The position numbers and the translations under genes were made by a program. From positions 41,543,390-41,607,389 of the forward strand of contig NC_080425.1 of the NCBI RefSeq assembly GCF_029873635.1: a stretch of 64,000 bases of DNA, written 5' to 3'. Below the pieces are notes generated by a model. That model did no database searches and was not told the DNA's origin. It worked only from the letters and a program-made list of their open reading frames with translations. Source of the DNA: Malania oleifera. Lineage: Eukaryota > Streptophyta > Magnoliopsida > Santalales > Ximeniaceae. The stretch's first letter is position 1. The number at the start of each line of letters is the position of its first letter. Shown here in pieces: positions 43,801 to 55,794 of the stretch.

Positions 43801-45220
43801 GTGGTGGTAAATGAAAAAGTAGGCCAAGAGCTGGTGCCTATGACCATCCAAGCGATGTCAGATGAGTATAAGGAGGTGATGCCAGATAAGTTGCCTCACA
43901 ACTTGCCTCCACGACAGGGTGTGGAGCATGAGATCGAGTTGTTGCCTGGAGTGAAACCACCTACTAAGGGGTCATATTGGATGGCGCCTTCAGAGCTAGC
44001 AGAGTGGGCGAAACAACTTGATGAGTTGTTGGAAGTAGGATATGTTTGCCCTTCCAAAGCACCTTTCATAACGCCGGTGTTGTTTCAGAAGAGACATGAT
44101 GGGAGCATGCGGATGTGTGTAGACTGCCACATGCTCAACAAGGTGACAATGCGCAACAAGTTTTCTATTCTATTGATTGCTGATTTGTTGGATCAGTTGA
44201 GTCATGCTAAGTACTTCACTAAACGTGCCTTGAGGTCAGGTTACTATCAAGTAAGGATTGTTGATGGGGATGAGCCGAAGACTACTTGTCTGATGCGGTA
44301 TGGGGCATATGAATTCTTGGTGATGCCATTCGGGTTGACGAATGCGCTTGCAAAATTCTCTACCTTGATGTACCAAGTATTTCATGAGTACCTCGACAAG
44401 TTTGTCGTGGTGTACCTAGATGATATTGTTGTCTACAGTTCCACTCTGGAGGAACATGAAGAGTATCTACGGAAGGTGTTCGAAAGGCTAAGGGGGAATA
44501 GTCTGTATGTGAACAAAGAGAAGTGCTCTTTCGCTTAGTGGAGCATCAAATTCCTTGTTCATGTGATTGAGCAAGGTCATATCAAGATGGATATGGAAAA
44601 GGTAAGGGCGATTCAAGAATGGAAGATCCCAACGACAATGAAGGAGCTGCATTTCTTTTTTGGCCTTGCCAACTATTATAGGAAGTTTGTAGAGGGGTAT
44701 TCGCAGAGAACGACTCATATGACATAACTACTGAAGAAGGGTCATGGGTGGAATTGGACTGAGAAGTGTCAAGGAGCCTTTGATGACTTGAAGGATGCCA
44801 TGATGAGAGATCCGGTACTTGCTCTTCCGGATGTCATGAAACCCTTCGAGGTACAAACATATGCATCAGACTTCGCCCTTGGAGGAGTCTTGTTATAGGA
44901 GGAACGTCCTGTTGCGTACGAGGGCCGTAAGCTTAGTGAAGGAGAGCGGAAGTACTCGACTCAAGAGAAGGAGATGTTAGCGGTGATACATTGTCTCTAT
45001 GTGTGGAGGCGTTACTTACTTGGGTCAAGGTTTGTGGTGAAAATAGGTAACTCGGGAGTTAGCCATTTCTTCACACAGTCAAAGTTGACACCCAAGCAGG
45101 GCCGATGGGAGGAATCATTGGCAGAATTTGATTTCTCCTTTAAGCACAAGGCAGGGCGCTTGAACCAAGTTGCAAATGCACTAAGTAGGAAGGCTGAGCT
45201 GGCAGCCTTGCAAATGGTAG
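43801..45220 (+). pseudogene. Chromovirus reverse transcriptase and RNase H
   Basis: A long clean frame (43801-44538) covers most of RT: HNLPPRQGVEHEIELLPG, MRMCVDCHMLNKVT (CVDYR-type box), LRSGYYQVRI, VMPFGLTNA and the catalytic box VVVYLDDIVVYS near 44407-44440. A TAG at 44536 interrupts the thumb (the expected residue follows KCSFA). RNase H follows with YASDFALGGVLL (near 44862; TAG at 44897), KEMLAVIHCLYVWRRYLLGS near 44970 and AGRLNQVANALSR near 45152. Only a few stops break it, so this copy is younger than the Tekay-like element. Confidence 0.9.
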
Positions 45221-46623
45221 CACACTTGATTGTGAGTACTGTTACCACGATAATGCGGGAGCGCATCAAAGAGAATTTAGCCAAGGATCCAGTTGCCACG
45301 TGCTGGTGATTTGAGGAAGTGACTGTTGAGAGAGTGTCATAATACCATCTGGGCTAGACATCCAGGATGGCAGTGCACTTTGGATTTACTGAAGCAAAGG
45401 TATTATTGGCCGTACATGCATGATGATGTGGTTGATTATACCCGAACTTGTCTTACTTGCCAACAAGACAAGGTAGAGCGGAAGAAGATTGCAGGGCTGC
45501 TGGAGCCCCTAACAGTACCATCCAAACCGTGGGAAAGCGTCTCACTAGACTCCATCTCCAACTTGCCCAGAGTGGGAGATGCGAGGTCTATACTTGTGGT
45601 TATAGACAGGTTTTTGAAGTATAGTATGTTCATACCCGCACCAAAGTACTGTTCGGCAGGGGAGACGGCACAATTTTTCTTCACGAATATTATGAAATAT
45701 TAGGGTTTTCCCCAAGACATTGTTAGTGACTGAGACTCAAGATTCACCGGCAACTTCTAGATAAAACTTTTCAGAATCCTCGGTTCACAACTTGAAATCT
45801 CTTTGAGTTACCATCCACCGACAGATGGACAGACAGAGAGATTCAATGGGCTACTGGAAGAGTACTTGCGCCATTTCGTCAACACCAACCAGAAACATTG
45901 GGTGTAGCTAGATGATGTGGCTCAGTTTTGTTTCAATGCCCAAAGGAGCTCAACAACCAACAAGAGCCTTTTTGAGCTTGTTACAGGCCAACAACTGTTG
46001 TTACCTCACACAGTGGACGAGCCGTACAGGGGAAAGAGTCCCAAGCGTACATCGTTACCATAGAATGGAGACAAAATGCAGAGATTGCCCGAGTCTATGT
46101 GGAGAAAGCTTCTAAGCGGATGAAGAAGTGGGCAGATCAGGGGAGAAGACTGCAGTGCTTCAATGTAGGTGACATGGTGCTTGTTAAGCTCAATCTTGAA
46201 CAAATCAAGTCACTATGAGGACGAGATAGGAGACTACTTCTCAAATATGAAGGACCAGTCCACATCTTGGCCAAAATCTGGAAGGCCTCTTACAGGATCG
46301 ACCCTCCGACTTGGAAGAAAGTGCATCTTGTGTTTCACGTCAGCTGCCTCAAGCCGTTCAATGCCGACACTGACGATCCGAGCAGAAGTCAGTCAAACAG
46401 AGCAGAGTTGACGACAGTGCAACCTAACAGATGTGAAGTCGAAGATATTCTTGCAGACAGAGAGTTCATATCCTCAAGGAAGAAGCGGTAGGAGTTCTTA
46501 GTGAAGTGGAAAGGCCTTGGTGATGAAGAATTCAATTGGATTTTTGCGGAAGATTTGCAACCGTTTGTGGACAAAGTTGAAGTGTACCTAGCATCAAAGT
46601 CTACGAGGACGTCAACCGCATAA
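45221..46623 (+). pseudogene. Chromovirus integrase with chromodomain
   Basis: The His-His-Cys-Cys zinc finger is visible (HNTIWARHPGW..YYWPYM..CLTCQQ, 45335-45470). Core catalytic residues lie at VSLDSISNLP (near 45540), IVSD (near 45718, followed by a TGA) and TDGQTERFNG (near 45822). Stops at 45703, 45906 and elsewhere, plus frameshifts, break it. The C-terminus resumes near 46267 (KASYRIDPPTWKKVHLVFHV). It ends with a chromodomain (VEDILADREF..EFLVKWKGLGDEEFNW, 46435-46545) containing one TAG at 46489. The FLVKWKG aromatic-cage region identifies it as a chromovirus. Confidence 0.9.
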
Positions 46624-46632
46624 GTGGGGAAG

Positions 46633-47150
46633 CATCACGAGCCGAGCTTGTTCAGGGCATTATGCTTGTCTGTGACTGCTTGTCTTGTGTGTTTGGGATG
46701 AGTTTCCATTATGTAAATACTAGTGTAGGCTTATTTTCTAATAGTAGTTTCTCTGTATGCCAAATAAGGCAGTATGATTCCTCGGTCACTTTGATGTTTC
46801 CTAGTGCGAGGATGAGAATTGCATATAAAGTTCTTTAGAGGAGGGTGAGTGTTCATCAATCTTGTAAAACTCATTAGCTATTGTCAACGTGTTTAGCCTG
46901 CTTGCCTCCCTCACTAAACACACAATGTTAACGGAGGCGTTTTTATTGAATTACGTTGCTTCAATGTTTATTGCTTGCTTGCCACGGCTTTCATAATTGC
47001 TTATTGCTTCTATTGATATTTGATTGAATAATAATGCAAGTGTTTCGTGGATGAATTGTGGTAAACGACAGGCTGGCTAGTTAAGCAGGAGTGCTTTGGC
47101 TAGCGCCACGTGGTCCTTTCACAAAGGTGTGAAATAGTCGGCCCATGACA
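46633..47150 (+). repeat. 3' LTR of the chromovirus-like element
   Basis: 518 bp, starting CATCACGAGCC after the purine tract AAGTGGGGAAG and ending CCCATGACA. It differs from the 5' LTR at many positions, mostly transitions, so insertion is old compared with the element at 25104. Confidence 0.85.
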
Positions 47151-47943
47151 CACGACGATGAAAGAAGTCGAGCATAAGCAAAATATTCCAATGAACCATA
47201 ATCACATAACTTATAACTCAACTATAGGTAAGCATATTCACACCATAGTTTAATCACTTTTTATGTTTTGTTTATAAAAAAAAAAATGGTGGAAGTAAGC
47301 ATACACATAGTACTCCAACTATTATACTTTCGTAGTTCATATCCCAATCAAAATCATTGCATGATTCAATAATTCAATAAGTTTACCTTTGGAAAGTGCC
47401 ATAAAACTATTCTTTTCTTATTTGAATTTGTGTTTCTGAAGCAAACATTCCATTATTTTTGTTTCTCAAGGATTCAACTTGCAAAAAACATGTTTCTACC
47501 CCTAAAGCATCATGGAAGTTCAAGCTCATTTTCACACAATACTTTTCACCCAAATTGAAAAATCTACACGTGATAAATAATTCCATGATAGGGAACACAA
47601 TAGTTTTTTAAACACCACACAATAAACGCGGGCAACAAGACTAGTACCTAGGACAATAGGACCTCCTTATAACCAGTTCTGATACTGTGTTAGATTGCCA
47701 ATTTATCTAAAAGCTATTAGGTTGTGGGCCAACAATGTATATCAAGCTTTAACAACCTACATTAGAATGGAGTTCATGATGCAGTGATTGGGATGCTATG
47801 TTTAATTTTTGACTATAGGAAGCCTGGTTCTCATCAAAATGGTGTGCATTTCCTCTTTCTTCTCCTTCTTCTCTATTTCTCGATGCAAATTATGCTAATT
47901 AATATGCATGCATTATAACTTGGACCTTGGTATCACAATGATG
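47151..47943. other. Stretch between two elements, no gene seen
   Basis: AT-rich with a poly-A run near 47276. Frames at 47407-47598 are not credible. Confidence 0.5.
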
Positions 47944-47948
47944 GTTTT

Positions 47949-48109
47949 TGTTAAAGGTTATTTTAGTACTTTAGTATTATTATTAAGTGTGTTAGTATGT
48001 TTATTAGTGATAGGTTATTATGGTCATTAGAATGTATTTGATTTGTATTGTAAATAGAGGGAGAGACATACATTCAAGTTAGGTCATTCATTTAATCAAA
48101 ATCTTAACA
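47949..48109 (+). repeat. 5' LTR of a small-LTR Copia element
   Basis: 161 bp, TGTTAAAGG..ATCTTAACA, preceded by GTTTT (47944-47948); the same 5 bp follow the 3' LTR (52226-52230). A TGTTATCAAAAT sequence right after it is a decayed tRNA-Met primer-binding site. TGTAAATAGAGGGAGAGA near 48050 is the probable promoter/transcript start area and is shared with the minus-strand relative at 57779-61385. Confidence 0.85.
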
Positions 48110-48699
48110 TGTTATCAAAATGTAATCCAACGTAAACTCTATCACACTCAGCTGCACCGGAAAACACCTTCATGTCGTTGCCCTTCTTAGATCCAACCAC
48201 CCTTCATTATTTCACAAAACCAACCATAGAGTCTAAAACAGAACCCTCTGAAGCTAACCCACAAAACCCTATCGTCGGAAAGTGCCTTACTTACCCCCAC
48301 GTGCCAGCCGGAAGTCCTGACCACAGTGCTGGTGTGTGAGAGAGATTCTGGCCGCCTTTCTCTATTTTTTTTCTCCACCATGATCTGATTCCTTCCCTAG
48401 ACCATATTATCAAGCTGCTGGGCATGTTTTTTGGTCAAAGATCTATCCTTTTTCTACCGTGCTCTCGTGGTAATTCGTTAATTTTTGTTTGGTGTTCGTA
48501 AAGGCTCTTTTGTGAGTTCTTGGTGCAGCGGAAGTGTTCGTAAGTTGAGTTGTGAAGCTGTGGCAGTGTATGTCAAATGGTAAGTGTTCACCATGTATGT
48601 GGTTGTTTCGGTGCTTCACATTGTTTATGGTTAACCTGATCAATTTTGATTATTCTCCTTGTTTGATATTGGTGTGGTTGCTGGTTTGTGAATGTTGGG
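48110..48699 (+). other. Untranslated leader of the Copia element
   Basis: About 590 bp between the primer-binding site and gag without a conserved frame. The TTGTGAATGTTGGGATGGAG block at its end recurs in the minus-strand relative (near 60565). Around 48280-48310 it has a CCCCCACGTGCCAGCC block also seen near 55216. Confidence 0.5.
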
Positions 48700-49600
48700 A
48701 TGGAGTCTATGAATCTCAAAAACATGTTTCCTTCATCATTTCCATAGACAACAGCTCAAAAGTTGGATGGAAAGAATTATGTTCAACTGTCTAAGGTTGT
48801 TTAGGTTTATTTAGCAGGATTAGGAAAACCTAACCACTTTTCCCAATTTGATCCTTTTGATAAGAAGAGAAAAGAAGTGCAAATTCAGGAAGATGCCTTG
48901 ATTGTTTCCCTTTTGTGGAATTTGATGGAGCCCCATATTGCTCGGATGTGCATGCATCTAGATACGTCAAGGAGATTTGGGATTATGCCCAAGCTTTTAT
49001 ATTCTTGTAACCTTACATGTATGTATGATTTATCCTAAGAGTACTTTCAGCTACAACAAGGAGACAAGAGTATTGCAGATTATTTTGGTGAGATGAAACG
49101 TATTCATGAGGAGCTAAACATCGTGCAACCTATAACCACCGACATTTGTGAGATGCAGAAGTAGAGGGAGCAGATGACAGTGCTTTCGGTTCTAGTTGAC
49201 TTGAAACTCAAGTTTGAGGCAGTCCTGTCCCAGATAATTAGTAGTGCAAAGTTTCCATCATTTGGCGATGTTTATTCTCGTGTCCTTCATGCTTCCTTCG
49301 ATATATATTCTCTTGCTGTTGCATTTGGTTATGAGAGGATAGCCTTTGCCACAAGGTGATTTTTGTTCTCTACCAAACAACCGTAAAAGTTATTGAGGTG
49401 GTTCAAGTAGTCGTGGTGGTAGAGATGGACGGGGTAAAGGCACTCCTCGCAAGTGCATTCATTGTGGATGAGGTAATCATACTATTGAGTTGTGTTGGGA
49501 TCTCCATGGTAGACCTTCACATGTTGTCAATGCAGCCACCATTGACTCCACACCTTTGGGGCCAAGTGGGGGGCAACATACTGCATATATGTTAGAGGAA
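48700..49600 (+). pseudogene. Copia gag
   Basis: It starts with MESMNLKN (48700), then TTAQKLDGKNYVQLSKVV, FDPFDKKRKEVQIQEDALIV and, near 49035, YFQLQQGDKSIADYFGEMKRIHEEL, the UBN2/retrotran_gag-type core of plant Copia gag. The zinc knuckle near 49452-49500 reads CIHC.GNHTIELC with a TGA inside. Stops at 48805, 49036 and 49162 and frameshifts break it. Confidence 0.8.
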
Positions 49601-50875
49601 GAGTACTTCAAGTTCCAAAAGTATCAAGCATTACAACAAGCTTCTCTTCCCATTGCATCTCTTGCCCAAACAAGTAATCTCACAACATGCCTGTCATCCA
49701 GTACTTCTTATCCTAATCCTTGGGTTATAGACTCAGCTGCCACTGGTCATATCATAGGTATACCTAATTTCTTCCCTACTGTTTAGTATCCTGCAAATTT
49801 ACCTTGTGTTACTCTTGCTGATGGATCCACCACTGCTATCAAGGGAATTGGACCATAAATCCCACTTCCTTCGATTTTGTTAATTCCCAAAGTTTCCTTT
49901 CAATCATATGTGCGTTGGAAAGATTTGTAAATCCATGAATTGTCCAGTGACATTCTTCCCTGAATCTGTGGTTATTCAGGATTTGAAGACGAGGAAGGTG
50001 TTTGGCAGATAGTGTGAATCTAGTGGACTTTATCATTTTGATCCTCTATATCCTTCTACTATCTACACTGTTGCTGCCACACCTTTCCAAATTCATTGTT
50101 GCCTTGGTCATCCTTCATTGGAAGAGTTGCACCATGTAGTTCTGGATTTGAGTTTTGTGTCTAGTCTTGATTGTGAATCTTGTTAGTTGGGAAAGCATTA
50201 TCATGTCCCTTTTGCTTCCCAAGTCAATAAACAGGCTGCAAGCCTTTTCATGTTAGTCCATTCAGATGTTTGGGGTCCTAGTAGAGTTGTGTCCAAGTTG
50301 GGTTTCCGATACTTTGTAACCTTTGTGGATGATTATTCAAGGATGACTTGGCTATATTTAATAAAAGATCGTTTTGAGTTATTTCACATATTTTGTGCCT
50401 TTTGTTTTCAGATAAAGACCCAATTTGGTTTACTAGTTTGAATACTTTAGAGTGATAATGCTAAAGAGTATTTCAGTACACAATTCACCACTTACGTGAT
50501 TCAGTTTGGTATTGTTCACCAATCATCCTGTGCCCACACCCCTCAACAAAATGGGGTTGAAGAGAGGAAAAATAGACATATCCCTGAAATTACTCGCACC
50601 TTTATCAAATGCATGTATCTAAAGCATTTTGGAGTGATGCTATACTTATTGCTTGCTATCTGATCAACATGATGCCATCCTCTGTTCTTGGTGTTAAAAT
50701 TCCCTGCTCCATTCTCTTTCTTAATTTACCTTTATTTTCCCTACCTCCTTGTATATTCGGGTGTGTGTCCTCTGTTCATCAACTAACTCTTGGGGTGGAT
50801 AAGTTGGATCCTCGTGCTATAAAATGTCTTTCTAGGCTACTCATATACTTAAAAGGGATATCGTTGTTTTAATCC
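49601..50875 (+). pseudogene. Copia protease and integrase
   Basis: The protease active site is WVIDSAATGH near 49717-49750, with the catalytic Gly of Asp-Ser-Gly replaced by Ala. Integrase has a zinc-binding remnant (HCCLGHPSLEELH near 50095) and core blocks LVHSDVWGPS (near 50252, first Asp), VDDYSRMTWLYL and SDNAKEYFSTQF (near 50450, second Asp). PQQNGVEERKNRH near 50543 carries the Glu, so all three catalytic acids are still encoded. Stops at 50184 and 50439 and a frameshift near 50600 inactivate it. Confidence 0.85.
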
Positions 50876-52080
50876 TACGCTGTCGCTTCTTTGTTTTTGT
50901 AGATGTTACCCTCTTTGAGTCTACACCTTACTACACTTGGTTCCTGAGTGCTTTTGGTCTCAATGAGTTTTTTCCTCTACATAATCTTCCTGATTATAGT
51001 TTTCTGTCTTTGCCCAATCAGCCGTTTGTGTTTCCATGTAGTTTGAGACCTCCTCATCATCTCGATCGTCTTAATTTGTAGGTGTATTCACAACGACAGC
51101 TCCAAGGAAGAGAGTCCCCTTTAGCTTCTACTACCACGCCTTTGGTTTCTTTGTCTAATGATAGTATTTCCCATGATGTTGATCTTCCCATTGCTGTCCG
51201 AAAAGGTAAACACACATGTACCCAACATGCCATTTCCAATTTTGTTTGCTATTACTTCTTGTCACCCTTCTATTATTGTTTTGTTATTTCTCTATTATTT
51301 GCTACCCTGCCTAAATCTGTTTCAGAAGTCTTAGCCCACTCTAGGTGGAGAAATGCCATGGTTGAAGAGATGAATGCTTTATAGGACAGTGGTACGTGGG
51401 ACTTAGTATCTCTTCCTCTTGACAAGTATGTGGTTGGTTGTCGCTGGGTATACACTGTGAAAGTCAATCCTGATGGTTTTGTGGCTTGTTTGAAGGAATG
51501 TCTTGTTACTAAGGGGCATACTTAGGTGTATGGTTTGGATTATTTTGACACTTTTTCTCCAGTTGCCAAACTCACATCAGTATGTGTGTTCATGTCCTTG
51601 GCTATACAAATGCAAATTAAGCTGGGTCGCTTTTTGACCGAAGATCCACAACTGAGTACTGTATCTTGATTGGTGGTAATTTGGTTTCTTGGAGGAGTAA
51701 GAAACAAACTGTGGTGGTTAGTTCAAGTGCTGAATCAGAGTATAGAGCTATGATTCACACTACTTGTAAACTTGCTTGGTTGAAGAACATGTTAGAAGAA
51801 TTGGGTTTTCCACATTCTCCGCCTATGGAGTTGATGTGTGATAATCAAGCTGCTCTTCATATTGCCTCCAACCCAATCTTTCACGAGCGAATGAAACACA
51901 TTGAAGTTGATTGCCATTTTGTTTAGGAGAAACTTGTGCAGAAGCTCATTGATACCACTTATGAGAAGCCTGATATGCAGCTTGCTGATTTGTTTGTGAA
52001 AGCTTTGGGGGGTGCTTGTTTTAAATTTATTTGTAACAAGTTAGGAGCATATGATATTTATGTTCCAGCTTGAAGGTGAG
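50876..52080 (+). pseudogene. Copia reverse transcriptase (largely deleted) and RNase H
   Basis: After the integrase/RT linker, the RT N-terminus reads WRNAMVEEMNAL..SGTWDLV and VGCRWVYTVKVNPDG (near 51435), up to FSPVAKLTSV (near 51560). Within about 45 bp it jumps to the RNase H start (AGS..DRRSTTEYCILIGG near 51625), so the RT fingers and palm with the YVDD box are deleted. RNase H is well kept: WRSKKQTVVVSSSAESEYRAM, LMCDNQAALHIASNPIFHER, then LADLFVKALGG near 51980. Purine-rich TTGAAGGTGAG (52070-52080) precedes the LTR. Confidence 0.85.
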
Positions 52081-52225
52081 TTTTAAAATTTATTTTAATC
52101 TTTAGTATTATTATTAAGTGTGTTAGTATGTTAATCCGTGAGAGTTAGTAAGGGTATTATGGTCATTAAAATGTATTTGATTTGTATTGTAATAGAGGGA
52201 GAGACATTAAATAAAAATCTCAAGA
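52081..52225 (+). repeat. 3' LTR of the small-LTR Copia element
   Basis: 145 bp matching the 5' LTR (shared TTTAGTATTATTATTAAGTG and TTTGATTTGTATTGTAA blocks) with small deletions. The TG start has become TT and the end reads CTCAAGA. GTTTT follows. Confidence 0.8.
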
Positions 52226-52527
52226 GTTTTATTGTGGCATTTTTTACTGAGTATGTTGAGACGCGATTAAGGTTTTGTAGGAGCTGGTAAGAGTGTCAAT
52301 TCACTTCTATCTGTATAATTCCTAAAAAAGATTTGCTTAATTATAGTGAAAGAGTTTAGGCTTATCAGTGTGGTCACAAGTGTGTATCAAGTTTATTACT
52401 GACTACTAAGTTTCTTGGTGTTTATCTTGGTAAGACTTTAGGTAACATCATTTTTTGTGTCAGAAATCTTTCATCGGAGGGAGGAAATTTTTGGATACTG
52501 CTTCGGTCACCAATAAGATTGCAGAAA
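52226..52527. other. Spacer, no gene seen
   Basis: About 300 bp of unremarkable sequence between the Copia element and the poly-T (LINE tail). Confidence 0.5.
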
Positions 52528-54660
52528 ATGTTTTTTTTTTTTTTCCAGATAGTAAAAGAAGATGTATTAAGAGAGAAAGAAGATACAAGCAGTAGAGGAT
52601 AAGAAATCCTCAAAGAAAATAAAAACAAAAAATTAAAAACCACCCAAACCAAAACTGCCCAAAGGCAAGCCACTATTACCCTCCACCCAAGACCCTACCT
52701 AAGCCTAAACAAAACACTATCTAAGAAAACCTGTTGTCAGATCTTTCCCATCCCATCATAATTGATGGAACACTGCAAATTAGCCAATTCCCGTTGCCCC
52801 TTTCTAGCCTTGATTATGCCTCCATCCAAGCGAGCTTCCTTTCCTTCTGAGTCTGCTAGCTGCTACCTTTTTTATCCAGCATATGTTGAATACAAGACAC
52901 AAAATTAGTATTGATCTCATTCTGCTCAATCTTATCTTCTACCTCTTCTAATTCATCATTCCTCAAACTAAGAACTCCCTCTAGATCATCCATTGTAGAT
53001 GAAGAATAAGCCCCCATAACATCAGAATCATCTCGTGCATATTCTAGTTGTTCATGAACCTCATCTATGAAAAGCCCTTCATCACAATCAAAATCACTAA
53101 CCATGTCACCCTCCTCATCTGATGTCTTCCTACTTCTTCAATGAATTTTCCTCACTAACTTTTCTATCCAAGACTGTTTTCAATCCACTTGATTCTTGAA
53201 TGTAAAAATCACCATCGCTGCGTTTTTTTTGAGGAACTTAACTGGCCTCCCATCTGCCCTGAGACTCTTCCCAATTGAGTTGTCCCTAATTTCCTTGCTC
53301 TTCTGACTCCCACGAGTATAAAGCTGCTTCATCATAAGCAACCTGAGGCTCCTTTGCCCCATCCATCCTTTCCTTGTAGTTACTGAAGCTTGCATCATCT
53401 TGATTCCCATTTCAAGCAGCCAAACAATTATCCTTCATAAGAACCTCCTCTTCATAGGAACACCATTGGTAAACTCATCTATCTTCAATAAATCCCTTTT
53501 CCCATCCATCTGCCCACTGATTAACTTCTCATGTTGCTCATTCACGCAAGTCTCTCCCAGTCGTAAAATTGGTACCACAATGTTGTTTCTCTCCTCCTTG
53601 CTTTGCTCAAAACCAAGTTTGTGATGCCCATCTGGGTTGTCACCCATCCCTGCAGCCGCCTCTTCCAAACTTTGGGCCTGTTTATAAGGGAATTTACCTG
53701 AAGCCAAGGGCTGTTCTATGGAATTTTCCGATGGGCTTTGGGCCTGATATCTAACAAAAGGACCTTGCAAAGCCTTAATATGTCTTGGGCCTGCTCTGGA
53801 GGAAATAAGTTAGTTGGAGCGGGCTGCCCTTTAAATACATTTAGATCAAGCCCAATAGCACCCAACAGCTGACCCAAATTCAAAGTAATGTGTATTATCT
53901 CCAGCCCACCCAACTCTAAGTCCACTCCTGTATTCTTGGAATCCCAACCCTTAGCCCTCTCCACATCGCAAAACCTAGCTGAAGTGATGTCCACTGGACC
54001 ATCTGCCACCACCATACTCTCGGGAGATTGGACCGTACCCAAGCTGATGTGATGTCCAGTGGACCTTCTGCCACCACCATACTCTCCGGAGGTTGGACCA
54101 TACCCAAGCTGATGTGATGTCCAGTGGACTGCCTGCCACCACCATACTCACAGGAGATCGCACTGTACCTCCACAGTTGCTGCAATGCCACCCAGCCTGT
54201 TGGACCTTTAGCAATGACTCTCCCCCCAAGGCATCCTTCCAACTTGTTGACTGTTTGGTTGTGCGGACTCCTTCCCAACCTCTCCCTTGGGATTAGGGAT
54301 CTTCTGCTTTTCTCCCACCGACTCCAAGGCTTCAACGAAGCTGTGCCTGTTTCCCCTTTCAACCCCCCTGGAATGAATTCTCTTGTTGTTTGACTGCACT
54401 CCTGCTTCCAAGAATTTGCCTTTGCGATTCAATCTATTTGCAATCCAGAAATGCAATCTACCATGACGAGAGAAATGCTCCAAGCCGTAACTTAAGGGTG
54501 AGAAATCGAACATCCACCTTGTGACCGAAGGATGATCCTGATCCACTGATCCTCACTCATGATTCACTTTTCTAGATGTAGATCAAAAGTCTTGCTTTCG
54601 ATCTGCACCAACTTGAGGAGATTCTCGTTCATACCTTCCTTCAATCAGATCCATGGATGA
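52528..54660 (-). pseudogene. L1-type LINE: ORF1-like region joined to a poly-A tail, ORF2 absent
   Basis: On the minus strand the element ends in a poly-A run (plus-strand T run, 52528-52545) preceded by TTAATACATCTTCTTTTAC, the usual 3' end of plant L1 elements. Upstream, pieces of one protein read through several frames: VQIESKTFDLHLE near 54590, HGRLHFWIANRLNR, LEALESVGEKQK-like acidic-basic stretches, and a C-terminal acidic region (52856-53104). This fits plant LINE ORF1 (RNA-binding, DUF4283-type), but the match is loose. No endonuclease or RT coding is present. A 65-bp triplicate lies at 53976-54171. Confidence 0.5.
53976..54171. repeat. Three-copy 65-bp tandem repeat within the LINE
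   Basis: Units start at 53976, 54041 and 54106, each with AGCTGATGTGATGTCCAGTG, GCCACCACCATACTC and GGACC.TACCC. The 65-bp period shifts frame at each unit, so the repeated peptide appears in successive minus frames. Confidence 0.9.
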
Positions 54661-55794
54661 AGGAAGGCTCTTGCAGGAGATAAAGAATGCGAGAATGGAA
54701 GACCATTTTCAAAAAAATGTCCTTCCTCTTGAAGTTCAAACATCAAATAAGAAAAATTTGTTCTTTTGGAGGCCTAAGATGAGTAGATCTAGGCTAGATG
54801 ACTGTTGGGAGAGGGAGAATGAAGCAAATAGAAGAAAGATGAAGAATGTTAAGAGCGCTGTAGGTTTGGGTAGTATGATTTTTTTGTTGTATTTTAAATG
54901 AGTCAACTTCATATTGGATTGGCTGTCTGGGTGAAAAAAAATTATTAGAATTGCTCTCTGCTCTCTGACTCTACTTTCTCTTCTTCTCTCTCAGTTTCCC
55001 ATCCATCATTCTCTCTCTGATTCTTCTTTGTTCTGAAGTTTTAGTTTTAAAGAAAACCCGAAAAGCTGTTCTGCAGTTTCTGAACTTTTTCTTCCCCATT
55101 TGTTCGAACATCACTTTCCAGCCACCATTCTATAACACCACCCATTCCATTGAAAACAGAAACCTCCGAAACCCTTGACCTCAACATTGCATCACCACTT
55201 GACCAGTTTTGTAACCCCACATGCCAGCCAAACATACTCCAACTGTTGGCCTTCAAGAATCCCTAGTGTCATGTGTTTTTCTCATCACACCACCACCACC
55301 ACCACTGTTCTCCCCACCCACTGATCTGCACTCACCTGAAGTTTCATCCCCGGAATCTTGCCACTGGCGACTCATGCGCCCCACGCGCCAGCGAAGTGCG
55401 TGAGAAGGTTTCCCAGAGTCTTCTGCAATTTCCTGTCTCATGAGAAAATCAGGCACAATATTTTGAGTTTATCCAAATAATTTGATCTGCACCTTGATAT
55501 TTTGATCGCGGACATATTGTAACCAAGCGCAATAATTTGGCATGAAACCCTAGAAACTGTCGCTGCTAGCATCAAAAATCAGGTTTTGTTGCTGTAATTT
55601 GTGAGTTTTCTTTGCGAATTTGTTAGACAATTGATACCAAGGTGAATTGAAGATAGTTTTTTAGAAATTGGGAGTAAGGCTTGTGGGAAATTGTGTTAAA
55701 GGACTGTTGTAGATATATAGTTGCAGCATATTTATGCATAAATTGGGCAACATGGTGACAAATTATAGGAAAAAGGAATGCCATTTGCCAAACT
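54661..55794. other. Pyrimidine-rich stretch, possibly a retroelement leader
   Basis: No gene is recognised. 54950-55030 is CTCT-rich. 55060-55460 resembles the leader of the Copia element at 48110-48480 (shared CACATGCCAGCC/CACGTGCCAGCC block and similar composition). A CACCACCACCAC run lies at 55290-55306. It may belong to the truncated Gypsy element that follows or be a separate Copia leader fragment. Confidence 0.35.
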
